In this document: piece by piece, positions 1 to 13,478 of the stretch
Numbering within the stretch: the first letter of the stretch is position 1
How the letters are laid out: the number at the start of each line of letters is the position of its first letter
Assembly: GCF_002994745.2 (NCBI RefSeq)
Contig: NC_037092.1
Span: forward strand, 23,895,001-23,959,000
Direction: 5' to 3'
Source of the DNA: Rosa chinensis
Lineage: Eukaryota > Streptophyta > Magnoliopsida > Rosales > Rosaceae
DNA: 64,000 bases
The notes under the pieces: model-generated
What the model was told of the DNA's origin: nothing
Databases searched by the model: none
What the model saw: the letters and a program-made list of their open reading frames with translations, nothing else
Made by a program: the position numbers and the translations under genes

Positions 1-1011
1 TGGAAGTACTGCTGGTAATGGCACAGAACTTGTTAGATCAAATGTGCCTCTGACGGTCGTCGTCGTCGTCTTAGATGAAGCAGAGCAGAGCAGGAGTTGG
101 TCGGGTTGCTGCCGGAGTAGCCAGCCTTCGAGAAAAACGACGAAGCGCTCTCAGATTAGGTGAGACATTTTGGTAAGTCACTGATGGCTTTGATGTGAGG
201 CTTGAGACATTGGCGAGTCGGCGATTAGTGTGATTGGGACATCGCGGTGGCGGTGTGGGAGTTGAGGGAGGAGGAGATTGGAGAATTGGCTGGATGTCGA
301 ATGAACGGAGACTGCCTGGTGGGGACGAGATCGTGCCGGCGTGGCTTGGATCCGATCAATTTGATCTGGTTTGGACTGGGTCGCATGAGTCCGATCTAGG
401 AAAGGGATGGGATGGAAAGGTTGTCGCTGCTCCATGGTTAAATGGTCGACGGCTCGATGCGAATGGCGGTGGGATGAAGGCGGCGGTCCGGCGAACATGG
501 CTGTGCAGCATAGCGAGTGGTTCGTCGAAGGTGGTGGGGTTGGGCCAGGTTGAATGGTTTGTTGAGTGGGTTGAGATCAGAGGTCGAAATGGGCCTGTAC
601 TTGGTGGTAGTTGGGCCTGGGCGTTTGCCATGGCCTTGGGTATTTTTTGTATTTATTTTTTTTGTGCGTATTTTTATTTTGTATGAATTGTTTTGTGATA
701 ATTTATTTTAATAAACTACATTTTATTATATGAAATTTGTCTGTGACATAAAATGAAAATGGTAAAAAAAAAGAAGGAAGAATTATGAAATTAAGCTCTC
801 TAATTGGACGTTGAACGGTTGTCGGAATAAATTTTTTCTAGATTTTGTATATAAGTCACAAAGTTAGAGCTTATGCGAGATAGTCATGAACAAGGTGCAG
901 ATAGATTGGAAACTTGTGTTTTATTGTTAGTTATATCGAAGTTAGTATGGTTGATTCAGTGGATCGATTTGAAATAAAGTCGAAAGTTGTTAATATTTTG
1001 ACTATGAGTCA
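1..1011. other. Left-edge DNA, no recognised gene
   Basis: An open frame enters from the left edge on the + strand and stops at 163 (about 53 codons, with a run of Val from a GTC repeat). It could be the tail of a gene or chance. A second open frame at 234-686 is rich in Gly and Trp and resembles no family I know. Its antisense frames are open too, as expected for GC-rich DNA. From about 690 the sequence turns AT-rich and runs into the satellite array. I assign no function. Confidence 0.3.
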
Positions 1012-4000
1012 ACACACTTTGTACAAGGCAACTTCTCTAAGGGGAGCGGCACCATGTGTGGACAAACATCCTGAAATTTTAACAACAGTTGGTATAACCC
1101 CTACACACGAGAGTGTGGGAGCTGAAAGATCGAAAAAATGAATTGGCAAGGGCCGGTTACGAGCATATTCAATGCATGTTCTATTTAGGGTATCGAGTTG
1201 ACCAGATAGATCGAGGCCCAACCGAAGGCGAAAAAGGCTGAAATTTCTACCACTTCCATATATTCGTATGTCGACAACATCCGACGGTGCATTTTAAAAA
1301 ATTCCAATTCGTCCCTCATTTTGCTCATATAGGGTAACAAGCCTAATAAACAAAATACTACATTACTAGGGATATAAGGATTATGTGCGATCCAAAAATT
1401 ATGAAATGGAAATCGGTCAATCCAAAAATTGCCATATGTTTATACAACAGTGATAGGTATTGTGTAAAAAAATTAGGCCGATCCGCCTTGAATAAGGCAC
1501 CCAATGGAGCGGTCAACGCTTTGAACACGGAAACTTCCCTAAGGGGAGCGGCACCATGCGCGAACAAACATCCCATCATTTTTACATCCGTAAGAAGACC
1601 CCATACACACGAGATTGTGGGAGATGAAAGATCAAAAAAATGAATTGGCAAAGACCGGTTGCGAGTATATTTGTTTTATGTTCTATTTAGGGTATCGAGT
1701 TGACCATGTAGATTGATGCCCAACCAAAGGCGGAAATGACTGAAATTTCTACCACTACCATATATTCGTATGCAGACAACATCGGACGGTACATTTTAAA
1801 AAATTCCATTTCCTCCTCCATTATGATTATGGAGGGTAACAAGCCTAATAAACAAATTATACAACATTACTATGCATATAAGGATTATGTGCGATCCAAA
1901 AATTCTAAAATGGAAATCGATCAATCTGAAAATTCCCATATCTTTATACAACAGTGATAGGTATTGTATAAAAAAATTAGGCCGATCCGCCTTGAATAAG
2001 GCACCCAACGGAGCGGTCAACGCTTTGCAAAAGAAACCATCCCTAAGGGGAGCGGCACCATGCTAGGACAAACATTCTGGAATTTTGACATCCATAAGTA
2101 GACCCCCTACCCACGAGAGTGTGGGAGCTGAAAGATGGGAAAAAATGAATTGTCAAGGACTGGTAACGAGCATATTTGTTTTATGTTCTATTTAGGGTAT
2201 CGAGTTGACCGTGTAGATCGAGGTCCAACCGAAGGCAGAAAGCGCCGAAATTTCTACCACTACCATATATTCATATGTGGACAACATCCGATGGTGAATT
2301 TTAAAAAATTCTATTTCATCCCCCATTTTGCTCAAGGAGGATAACAAGCCTAATAAACTACATTAGTAGGCATATAAAGATTATTTGCGATAGAAAAATT
2401 CAAAAATAAAAATCGATCAATCTGAAAATTCCTATATGTTTATACAATAGTGATAGGTATTGTATAAAAAAATTAAGCCGATCCACCATGAATAAGGCAC
2501 CCAACAGAGGGGTCAACGCTTTGCACACGCAAACTTCCCTAAGGGAAGCGGCACCATGCGCGAACAAACCTCCGGGAATTTTGACATATGTAAGTAGACC
2601 CCCTACCAACGAGAGTGTGGGAGCTAAAAGACGGAAAAAAAATGAATTGTCAAGGACCGGTTACGAGCATTTTGTTTTATGTTCTATTTAGGGTATCGAG
2701 TTGACTGGGTAGATCGAGGCTTAGCCGAAGGAGGAAATGGCTGAAATTTATACCACTAACATATATTTGTATGCGGACAAAATCCAACGGTGCATTTTAA
2801 AAGATTCCATTTCGTCCCCCATTTTGGTCATAGAGGGTAACAAGCCTAATAAACTAGTTATACTACATTACTAGGCATATAAGAATTATGTGCGATCCGA
2901 AAATTCTGAAATGGAAATCGATGAATCTGAAAATTCCCATATGTTAATACAACAGTGATAGGTATTGTGTAAAAAAATTTGGCCGATCCGGCGTGAATAA
3001 GGCACCCAACGGAGCGGTCAACGGTTTGCACACGCAAACTTCCCTAAGGGGAGCGGCACCATGCGCGAACAAACATCCTGAAATTTTTACATCCGTAAGT
3101 AGATCCCCTACCCACGAGAGTGTGGGAGCTAAAAGATCGAAAAAAAGTGAGTTGCCAAGCATCGGTTCCGAGCATATTTTTTTATGTTCTATTAGGGTAT
3201 CGAGTTGACCGGGTAGATCAAGATCCAACCGAAGGCGGAAATAGCTGAAATTTCTACCACTAACATATATTCATATGCGGACAACATCCAACGGTGCATT
3301 TTAAAAAATTCCATTTCGTCCCCCATTTTGGTCATGGATGGTAAGAAGTCTAATAAACTAGTTATACTACATTACAAGGCATATAAGGATTATGTGCGAT
3401 CCAAAAATTTTGAAACTGAAATCAATCAATATTAAAATTCCCATTGATTTATACAACAGTGATAGGTATTGTGTTATAAAATTTGGCCAATCCGCCGTGA
3501 ATAAGGCGCCCAACGGAGCGGTCAACTCTTTGCACAAGCAAATTTCCCTAAGGAGAGGGGCACCATGCGCGGACAAACGTCTTGAAATTTTGACATCTGT
3601 AAGTAGACCCCCTACCCACGAGTGTTGGAACTGAAACATAAAAAAAGTGAATTGCCAAGGACCTGTTACGAGCATATTTGTTTTATGTTCTATTTAGGGT
3701 ATCGAGTTGACCGGGTAGATCGAGGTCCAACCGAAGGCGGAAATCTCCGAAATTTCTACCACTACTATATATTTGTATGCGGACAACATCCGATGGTGAA
3801 TTTCAAAAAATTCCATCTCCTCTCCCATTTTGCTCATGGAAGGTAACAAGCCTATGAACAAGTTACACTACATTACTAGGCATATAAGGATTATGTGCGA
3901 TCCAAAAATTATGAAATGAAAATCGATCAATCCAAAAATTCCATATTTTTATACAATAGTGATAGGTATTGTGTAAAAAAATTAGGCCGATCCTCCGTGA

Positions 4001-6400
4001 ATAAGGCACCCAACGGAGCGGTCAACGCTTTGCACAAGCAAATTTCCCTAAGGGGAGGGGGGCGAGGGGCACAATGCACGGACAAACGTCCTGAAATTTG
4101 TCATCCGTAAGTAGACCCCCTACCCACGAGAGTGTGGGAACTGAAAGATCTATAAAAATGAATTGCCAAGGACCGGTTACGAGCATATTTGTTTTATGTT
4201 CTATTTAGGGTATCGAGTTGACCGGGTAGATCAAGGTTCAACCGAAGGCGGAAATCTCTGAAATTTATACCACTATCATATATTTTTATGCGGACAACAT
4301 CCGACGGTGCATTTAAAAAAATTATATTTCCTCCCCCATTTTGCTCATGGAAGGTAACAAGCCTATAAACAAGTTGAACTACATTACTATGGATATAAGG
4401 ATTATGTGCGATCCAAAAATTATGAAATGGAAATCGATCAATCCGAAAATTTCCATATGTTTATACAATAGTGATAGGTATTGTGTAAAAAAATTAGGCC
4501 GATCTGCCGTGAATAAGGCACCCAACAGAGCAGTCAACGCTTTGCACAAGCAAATTTCCCTAAGGGGAGGGGCACAATGCTCAGACAAACGTCCTGAAAT
4601 TTGACATCCGTGAGTAGACCCCCTACCCACGAGAGTGTGGGAGCTGAAAGATAAAAAAAAAAAAAAGAATTGTCAAGGACCGGTTACGAGCATATTTGTT
4701 TTATGTTCTATTTAGGGTATCAAGTTGACCGGGTAGATCGCGGTCCAACCGAATGAAGAAATCATCGAAGTTTTTAACACCACCATATATTTGTATGCGG
4801 ACAACATCCGACGGTGCATTTTAAAAAATTCCATTTCCTCCCCCATTTTGCTCATGGAAGGTAACAAGCCTATAAAAAGTTAATAGTACATTACTAGGGA
4901 TATAAGGATTATGTGCGATCCAAAAATTATGAAATAAAAATCGATCAATCCGAAAATTCTCATATGTTTATTCAACAGTGATAGGTATTGTGTAAAAAAA
5001 TTAGGCCGACGCGTCGTGAATAAGGCCCCCAACGGAGCGGTCAACGCTTTGCACAAGTAAATTTCCCTAAGGGGAGGGGCACCATGTGCGGACAAACGTT
5101 CTGAAATTTTGACATCCGTAAGTAGACCCCCTACCCACGAGAGTGTGGGAGCTGAAAGATCGAAAAAAGTGAATTGCCAAGGACCGGTTACGAACATATT
5201 TGTTTTATGTTCAATTTAGGGTATAGAGTTGACCGGGTAGATCGAGGTCCAACCGAAGGACGAAATTGCCGAAATTTCTACCACTACCATATATTTGTAT
5301 GCGGACAACATCTGACTGTGCATTTTTAAAAATTCAATTTCCTCCTCAATTTTGCTCATAGGTAACAAGCCAAATAAACAAGTTATACTACATTACTAGG
5401 CATATAAGAACTATGTGCGATCCAAAAATTCTGAAATGGAAATCGATCAATCTAAATATTCCCTTATGTTTATACAACAGTGATAGGTATTGTGTAAAAA
5501 AATTAGGCCGATCCGCCTTAAATAAGGCACCCAACGGAGCGGTCAACGATTTGCACAAGCAAACTTCCCTAAGGGGAGCGGCACCATGGCAGGACAAACG
5601 TTATGGAATTTTGACATCCGTAAGTAGACCCCCTACCCACGAGAGTGTGGGAGCTGAAAGATCTAAAAAAGTGACTTGCCAAGGACCGGTTACAAGCATA
5701 TTTGTTTTATGTTTTATTTATGGTATTGAGTTGACCGGGCAGATAGGGTCCCAACCAAAGACGGAAATCACTGAAATTTCGACCACTACCATATATTTGC
5801 ATGCGGACAACATCCAACGGTGCATTTAAAAAAAAAATCCATTTCATCTCCCATTTTGCTCATGGAGGGTAACAACCCTATAAACACGTTATACTACATT
5901 GCTAGGCATATAAGGATTATGTGTGATCCAAAAATTCTGAAAATGGAAATTGATCAATCTGAAAATTTCCATATGTTTATAAAACAGTGATAGGTATTGT
6001 GTAAAAAAATGAGGCCGATCCGCTGTGAATAAGACACCCAACGAAGCGGTCAACGCTTTGCACAAGCAAACTTCCCAAGGGTAGCGGCACCATGCGCGGA
6101 CAACCGTCCTGGAATTTTTACATCCGCAAGTAGACCCTCTACCCATGAGATTGTGGGAGCTCAAAGATCGAAAAAAGTGATTTTCCAAGGACTGGTTACG
6201 AGCATTTTTGTTTTATGTTCTATTTAGGGTATCGAGTTGACTGGGTAGATCGGGCCTCAACTGAAGGCGGAAATCACTGAAATTTCTACCACTACCATAT
6301 ATTCATATGCGGACAACATCCAACGGGGCATTTTTTAAAATTTCATTTCCTCCCCGATTTTGCTCATGGAGGGTTTTAGTTTTGAATAATGCTAATAAAA
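1012..6400. repeat. ~503-bp tandem satellite array, about 10.7 copies
   Basis: The landmark ctaaggggagcggcaccatg and its variants recurs near 1036, 1541, 2041, 2538, 3043, 3547, 4047, 4559, 5066, 5569 and 6074, giving a period of 497-512 bp. Each unit also holds gtgataggtattgtgtaaaa and a cctacccacgagagtgtggg block. Copies differ by scattered substitutions and small indels, so this is a moderately aged array. The first copy is 5'-truncated near 1012 and the last fades after about 6375. Most units keep an open frame of about 70-100 codons on each strand; I treat these as by-products of the repeat. No transposon termini are visible. Confidence 0.95.
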
Positions 6401-9400
6401 AAATTATACTTAAATTGCTGAGAAGGTTTGAGATGTACCATGTCTTTATTTTTAGTTTTGTTGATTTATATCGTTAGTAGTAAATTGGTATGACATGAAT
6501 AAATTGTCCAATTTATAGTGTTGTGGACACAAACCGTGCATTATTTAACCGTAATTAATGAATTAAAAAAAAAGTTGATACCAAAAAAAAAAATTTTAAA
6601 CGGCGGCGTTTTTCAATTTTCAATTTTCATTCTTTCCCTCCGCCGGACGAATTTTACCTTTATGTCCACTAGTATTTATAGAAACTAACCTTAGAAAGAA
6701 ACTCTTAACACAATCACTCTGTCTCTCTCTCTCTTCCTCGGCCGCACACTTAATTCTCTCCTCCCTCCTTTCCACTTCTCTCTGCCATCATCGGAGACCA
6801 CCACTTCCGGCCACCAATTCACAACACCGCTACCGCCAATCAATTCTGGACCCAATTCCGATCAAAACCCAAGAAGATCACTGCCATCCACCGCCGCCAG
6901 CCTCATCACGCGACCATCAAAGTCGCGACGGCGCTGCTCCATAGCTCTCATCAAGTTTCCGCCATTTCCTCAACACCCCCCATCAGCGTGCGCAGAGCAA
7001 GCCGGACATCAAAATACAGAAGCCTCGCCGCCGGCCGTACCTCGAAGGACCCCGCACGTTCCATCGCCGGAATCCTAGGACCCTGGGTTTCTCCGGTCTT
7101 CCTTCTCCAAATCGAATCGAGCTCCAATATCTCCAAGAATGGAGTCAGTGCCTCTCCTTTTATGAAAACCAAGGGCCCGACTTCTGATTTCAACCAGAGC
7201 CACCGCGGACGCCGCGGGATTATCCCCTTCGTTCTGGTAACCCATTCTCCCAAGCCTTTCATTCGTTAATAGGCTGAGTTTCAATTTCACTCTAATGGAG
7301 TTATTAATGTTCAGTTCTTTTGATTGTTGTTCTTGAATTTTGTACTTGAAGGAAATTGAAATGTAAAGGGGAGCTTCTGGTCTTGATTTCGATTGATTTT
7401 TAAAGGGATGATGAGGAACTAAGGAGGACTGCATGAAGCAGCAGGTCATTGAGACTATTGTCTCCGCAGAAATGGTGCAAGGTAAGAATTCCAAGCCTTT
7501 GAGTTGTGATTGTGTTTCTGTTGGGATATTGAGATTAATTAACTCTGTAATTTTGTGGTGGAGATGAATGTATGGAATTGATGTATAAAAGCATTAGATT
7601 GATTGAATTTGGGATGTCTATGAATTTTATTAATACGAAATTAAAATGCTTCTGCAATTTGTTTTGAGTTTACGGTAGTTGAACTAAAATTTGCAGTCTT
7701 TCTTATGTTTAAATATCTGCAAAAGGAACTGCCAGAAAAGAAGATGGGTATTCCTAATCCAGTAGCGATCAAGCAGGTTCAATTGACAATGGAGGAACGT
7801 AGAGTTTGAACAACCCATTTCAAATATGTACTGGTTACCTCTATTAATGTTAGGTTCTCCATAACTAGTTACAAAAGAAAAGGAGTCATTTTCGCTGACA
7901 AGTATTTGCCAATATAGGGTGAGTGGTTTTATTCCCCAGTTCATTGCTTCATTGACATGTAGCTGTTGGTTATTTGGTGGTTTTTTTTTCTCATGGTGCA
8001 GGTCGGGCTTTTTCCTCAGTGGACATATACGATTTTGCTAGTTCATACCAACTTGCTGTGGTTCAATTTGAGAGTAGCTCCATTTGTTCTCTGCTATGTT
8101 GGAGATATTCATTAAATCATGTCTAATTGAAAATTGAAGTAAAAAACCATGATGAAAACAATATGACCTGTGCCAAGGTTCAAGATAGTTTTCATTTTCA
8201 TTAATGGTTTGATTATTTTCATTATATTGTGTTGGCAAAAGGAGAGTCACAGACTGTTCTTAGTTGGCGAAATGTGTAATGAGTGTTATCTTTCATTTGG
8301 TTGTAGCTAGGTTTAACCTATTAGGTTAGTACCCTGAGGACCTGAGGTTCTATATTCTAGGTGATTGATTGTTCTGTGATGGTAAAATTCTTACAAGCTA
8401 TTCATTATTTTATTTATTTTTCTATTTGCTGTTGAATGAATCATCAGCTGAGCAAGCTCAGCGTGGTATCTACTGTGATTTTAGATGTTACTTGAGCAAA
8501 CTGATGTTGGGTAAGCTTCTCATCCATTCGAGTCTGCACAACAGTAGATAGATAAAGCAGAGTGAAAGACAGAGAAGAGGCCAAGGTGTGCGACCTACAG
8601 AGAGGCAACATGGGCTCCATCTGTAAGACACTGATCACATCAGTATATATATGGACATATTTGGAAGAATGATTATTGGATGGAATTGTCGGAATGATCT
8701 AGTGTTGGAACACGAAGAATAGGCTCGTGGAAAATAGTCGTACATGCACAGGATACCATATGACTTAAGTGAAGTCTTCTGTTCTATGCCTGTAATGCTG
8801 TCAACAATTTTAGTTTCCTTTGTGTTTGTCAAATAGTCAATCAATCAACTTCCATTTGCTGGTAACTATTTGGATTGTTGACAGGGTAACTTCGTGAAAC
8901 TTTTGCACGGACCTGTGCAAATTTGCCGCTTTGATCCATCCAAAGCTATCTTTTTGTAATTATAAACCACAACAATGAAGATGAGCAAAATATAACTGAA
9001 TTGAGGAAACCTCAAGAGTGATACAAGAGTTGATAAGAAAAAGGAACTGCCATAATTCAAACCTTTTCGAATGGTGCAACCATGCAAAAATACTCTGTAC
9101 ATATATATACACAAGTAGGGATCTCAGAGCTTGCTGCTCAACAACCACACTAGTTGTACAAATTTAGGTTCGGCTAGAAACTATAGTGAGGAAGTGTAAA
9201 TACACAAAATCAGTGTTATGCAGCAACTCCGACCTTGTTTTGATGACAGCAGTATAAGCAAGCAGTACATTAGTTTTCCTTTGGACTCACAACCACGACA
9301 GCCTTAGTAAATCTCCTTATTCAAGTGTGATGCCAAGCACTATCCTTTTCAAGGACAGAGAACATGGATCAAGAATTTATGAATCCTAACAACTTATACA

Positions 9401-9757
9401 GGTTTAACAAATAGAATAGTGATAGCAGAAAGCCTTTGTAATCTCTGTCTCAAAAATTTCATTTCAGAAGTGCTAAACATAAATATAAAATGCAGTAATG
9501 AATTAAGCTCAGTAATCAAGGTTATCAGACAAAACATATCAGAATGAAACAAAAAAGGGAAAGCGATACACGGAAACAACCCAAAATCAGACTTGATGAT
9601 CAAGATTCAAACTTGATTGAAGAGTAGTTTACCCACAAAGGCAAAGCAGCAATCTTTTGTGAGACTAAGCCAAAGCAATCCACATCCAAGAAAATTGAGC
9701 ACTGCTCCAATGGTCAAAAGCCCCCACATTATGATGTAGTTAGGAGGAAGTTGTTAC
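6401..9757 (+). other. Possible spliced transcript, product unrecognised
   Basis: A TATA-like tatttatag lies near 6672, followed by a CT-rich leader typical of plant 5' UTRs (6715-6780). A GC-rich exon-like stretch ends at 7236 before gtaacc. A second candidate exon is 7406-7481, between an acceptor ending aag and the donor gtaaga. An open frame at 6988-7269 gives a basic, Ser-rich peptide that I do not recognise. The rest, to 9757, is AT-rich with short frames on both strands and no protein similarity I can name. This could be a non-coding RNA gene or the promoter and first exons of an unknown gene. Confidence 0.25.
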
Positions 9758-9892
9758 CATGGAAGAGGCACTTGCATGTTGTGTTCCAGACAGATTAGCA
9801 GATCGTTGTTCTTCTTTTTCAGTTGTCGAAAACAGTGTGGACATGCTTGGTACCACCGACCGTTATGTATTACAAATCTGGAGATTAATGCC
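9758..9892 (-). CDS. Exon of an RPA1-like (replication factor A C-terminal domain) protein, partial
   Basis: Read on the minus strand, an exon opens after an acceptor ctgctgcag and closes at a gtaac donor. It encodes about 45 residues including RWYQACPHCFRQL and, 14 residues after the CPHC pair, CLEH followed by VPLPW. The CxxC...CxxH spacing and the WY.ACP.C signature are those of the zinc-ribbon inserted in the C-terminal OB fold of replication protein A 70-kDa subunits, a domain widely copied in plant genomes as RPA-like genes. RPA1 binds single-stranded DNA in replication and repair. I could not find the neighbouring OB-fold exons downstream, so this may be part of a divergent gene or a relic. 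The exon is open with sound splice sites. Confidence 0.5.
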
Positions 9893-12800
9893 CTGCAGCA
9901 GATATATTTGGGATGTAAACAATGTTAATGTTAGCTGGTTAATTTGTTATGTTTCAATATGTTATGCACATGAAAGCCACACCCAAAACCAAAAACATGG
10001 AATATATTAGGAAAGCTACCAACTCTTACTGAATCATATTGAATGCCAGACTGACAGAACAAAGCATACTTGATCTGGATTGCATGCCAGATAGTACCTA
10101 AATAAGACAAAGAAAGGATTAAAAATGTTGGAGAGTACCTAAAACACACACAGCAACTTCAGAATCACTTCAATTTAAAAACATGAAATTCTACATATTA
10201 GCAACAAAAAACGTTAGTGCAGCGTAGGCTTGTACAGAACTTTACAAAGATAAGCACTTGAGTGCATTATGGAACCTAAAGGAGTTAACTCTACAGAGAT
10301 GAAGTTGGCAAGAATGCTGAAAGTTCAGTCCGTATCTATGCTAAGTCTCAAACATATAACATTGGTTATGTGTTATAGTCATCAAGACAGGTGTGTGGCA
10401 ACATGTGTGTGTGTAGAATTTCATTCAGTTCACAAACACTTAAATCCTAATTGCCTAAAGATTTAAAACTAATGGCAGTATGGCACCCATTAATGGTGAA
10501 GCTGATTAGCTAATTCAAAGCTAGGTTCTTCATTTTAAAATATGTCATTCAATGAACCTGATATACATAGTGCAGGAATCATGCATGCGTATATATGGGA
10601 TATATAGATATATATTGCACTGTATCTGGTCGACCAAGAACATTTGCATCTCCATTTACATCACACAGGTGAAATCTCTCATACACATACCAACCAAATG
10701 AAAACAAACGTGCATTAACTCAACTTCAGGCTAAAAATTAAACCAAAGCATCACCAAGTTTTTGCACCAATTATCAGAACACACCCTGAGTACACGCATT
10801 CAAGAGAAAATAACCTTGGGATTGCAATTACATGAAGCAAGAAACTCCTTTGACAGAAGACACCTAACACACACTTCTATAAAAGCTGAAAGTTCATCAC
10901 CATAATTAGAGAGAGGGGGGAAGTACAGGAATACTCAGATGTAAAGGAGTCAAATTTAACAATAAGTACCGATATCAATGAATCCTTCCTTTTAGATTCC
11001 AAAAGCTGATCAGCATCCTGCATCGAAAAGTACTTTATCAGTAACTGGTCTGAATCCAATTCATCAATAACCATTCAAACAATATACTCTAACTACTACC
11101 ACGAATTTCTCTTTTGGGTATGTTTTAACAATAAGAAAAGATTAAAAGAGGTGGTGCGCTGTCACTTACTCAAGAAATTGATATTCATACCGCATCGGTA
11201 TCATTTTCTACAGGATGACCCTTTCTTGCTGCTAGAGCGGCGGCTAGTTCAGCTTATTTGATTAATACCACCAGCATTAGCATCTTGAAATGATTAATAC
11301 TACCTATATGTTCTGCACCTTAAATCTATTTGAATTCTCCATTAATAAGTCACGATTTCACCATATTTGATATATCTGTACTGAAGTGGGTAAAAAAAAA
11401 ACTGCTTCAGTTTGGTGGTGAGCTCATCATGCGACTTGAATCTCCATGAATGCCTGTAAAATATTGACTATGGTAAATAGCTAGCAAGTAAAGAAATTGG
11501 AGAATTGAGAAAGGATAAAGAGGGGCATACAGCTCTGTTGGCTTCATCGGCCATTTTTAATAGTTTCAAACAGACTATGCACTCTGCTGTGTTGGAGGAG
11601 ATTTAATCTGAAATTCTATATATCCACCACTTTGCGCACCTTGAACAGAGACATTAAGCTCATACAATCAAACCCATAGTTCAAATGATCCCAAAAATCA
11701 TGCAAACACAGCAAACCCAGAAACCCCGGGGGGAAAAACATACCAAAACCTACAAACAAATCGGGTTGTGATTCCCAAAAAAAAAAATAATAAAAAAAAC
11801 CAAAACTCTTCTGCAATCAAAACAAAACCCTGAGAGCTTCTCGTTATTGTTATAAAAATAATACCAAAACTCTTGCGCAATCAAAACAAAACAAAACCCT
11901 GAGACGCAAATAACCATTAGACCAAATCCAGAGCAAATGTGATTTTTCCTCCTCTAAACTATAGAGCCTAAGAATAATAAAAATGCAAAAGAACTTCTAT
12001 AAGTAGCCTAAAAGTACAAAACCCAGAAGCAATGTTAGCAACTAATCCTATCCTATATAGATACAAAGAGAATAATATCACTTTAGAAGTTTCAGGAATT
12101 AAGAACGCAGGAGACCAAAAAAAACCAAAACGGTCCTGTCCTGCTAAAGTCGATCCATCTCCCTCAGGTTTTGGAATAAAGAAACACACAGGAGAATATA
12201 TACATAAAGGAAGCATCAATATTGATTCCTTTAGCTGCTAGCTATCTTTTAGAATAAGTCTTAATTTAATAATAAAGGAGGTATCTGTTAAGTCATCTTT
12301 TGTCAATAACTTATATGTAATTTGTTATTAATTCATAAGCAATCTCCCTACAAAACAAAATTAATCAATCTGAGTATGACTACTGCAATTGAAGAATGAA
12401 TGAATAATGCAGAAGAAGGCGTATCCCACTCCTCTCTCCCCTTTTTCAGCAACCCCCAATCAAACAAAACCCAATTACTCAAATCCAAACCCTACTGATC
12501 TAAAACTCCAATTGAAGAAATCAAAATCAATAAATTTCATATTGATGCAACGAACCCTAATTGCAGCAATCCAGATCAAGCACAGCAATAATTGATGCAA
12601 CGATCCTAACAGAATACAGAAACTAAAGAATAATAGAGAAAATTAAATGATGACATACCGGCAGTCAAGGCGAGTACAAAGTCTCAAACTTGGGGAAATG
12701 GCAGAGAGATCCATACGCGTTTTGGGGGCAAACCCAGACCAATCTCTCATGTTCTTCTTTCGACTACAACTTCGATCACTTGCTCAATGTAAAGGAACTA

Positions 12801-13200
12801 ACTTTAACACCTCCAGTCAAAAAAAATTAAAACTCCATCATTATAGTATACTGAAAACCAGTTCATGAATCAAAAACATATGCCATTATCAAAAACACAT
12901 ACCAGTATGATCACTTCTAAATTTCTCAAAGGCTCAAGCCCGGTATCTTTTCCTTCCTCAGCGCCGATCTGCGGTCTTCCGATGGACGCCGATGACAATC
13001 TCGGATCTTTCTATCAATCTTCTCGATTTCCATGCTCATTCGTCAAGCCCAATAACTGTTCCTTCTTTAACACCAACACTCGAATCTAATTTCACCGGCG
13101 ATGTTGCAGATCTACGGTTTTTTTTTTTTTTTGCTGGGCTTCGGTTTGGAGTTTGGAGGCGTCGAGGTGAGTGAGAACGTGAAAACTGAAAACAGCCCTA
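9893..13200 (-). other. Exon-like islands of an unrecognised minus-strand gene
   Basis: Several short minus-strand blocks have good splice borders and coding-like sequence. One near 10030-10105 reads WHAIQIKYALFCQSG; one near 10975-11020 reads DADQLLESKRKDS; one near 11195-11270 reads AELAAALAARKGHPVEN; one near 11405-11457 reads HSWRFKSHDELTTKLKQ; one near 11527-11585 reads ECIVCLKLLKMADEANRA. A possible first exon lies near 12655-12750 before gtatgt. A transcript start near 13180 would put them all, with the RPA-like exon, in one gene, but phases do not join convincingly and I recognise no single protein. Non-coding exons are an alternative. Confidence 0.25.
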
Positions 13201-13413
13201 ATCATATGTCAAAAGCAATCAGACTGGTAAAAAAAAAAATTTACCAAGTCAAACAGGGCTTTTTTGGTTTGCCACTGTTCTGTCAGCGTTTATACCCCAC
13301 GCGCTGTTAACAGACAATTAACTCCCACTATGGTTTTAGGAAAGTAACAGGCCCCAGAACCTAAAATGGACTAGGAAAAGGATCGAGGTCGGCAAAACTT
13401 CATAAATATCTCC

Positions 13414-13421
13414 TATAAATA
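13414..13421 (+). promoter_or_regulatory. TATA box of the first F-box gene
   Basis: TATAAATA lies 58 bp upstream of the ATG at 13479. With a plant TATA-to-start distance of about 30 bp this implies a short leader of roughly 25-30 nt. Confidence 0.6.
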
Positions 13422-13478
13422 ATCTCCCATTGCGTGCTTTCGATCTCTTTGTTTTTCTAGAAGTCTTCCACAAGCGCA

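Noticed and set aside
234..686. 150-codon + frame near the left edge
   Set aside because: Gly/Trp/Val-biased composition, no similarity, and equally long overlapping frames on the other strand.
1012..6400. Many 64-138-codon frames on both strands as separate genes
   Set aside because: They recur with the ~503-bp satellite period and overlap each other on opposite strands; best explained as the repeat itself.
1012..6400. CRISPR-like regular repeats
   Set aside because: Units are ~500 bp with no short repeat/unique spacer alternation, in plant nuclear DNA; a satellite.
12647..12868. Possible tRNA-like or coding signal around gggggcaaacccagacc
   Set aside because: No cloverleaf can be drawn and the region reads better as a minus-strand leader or first exon.
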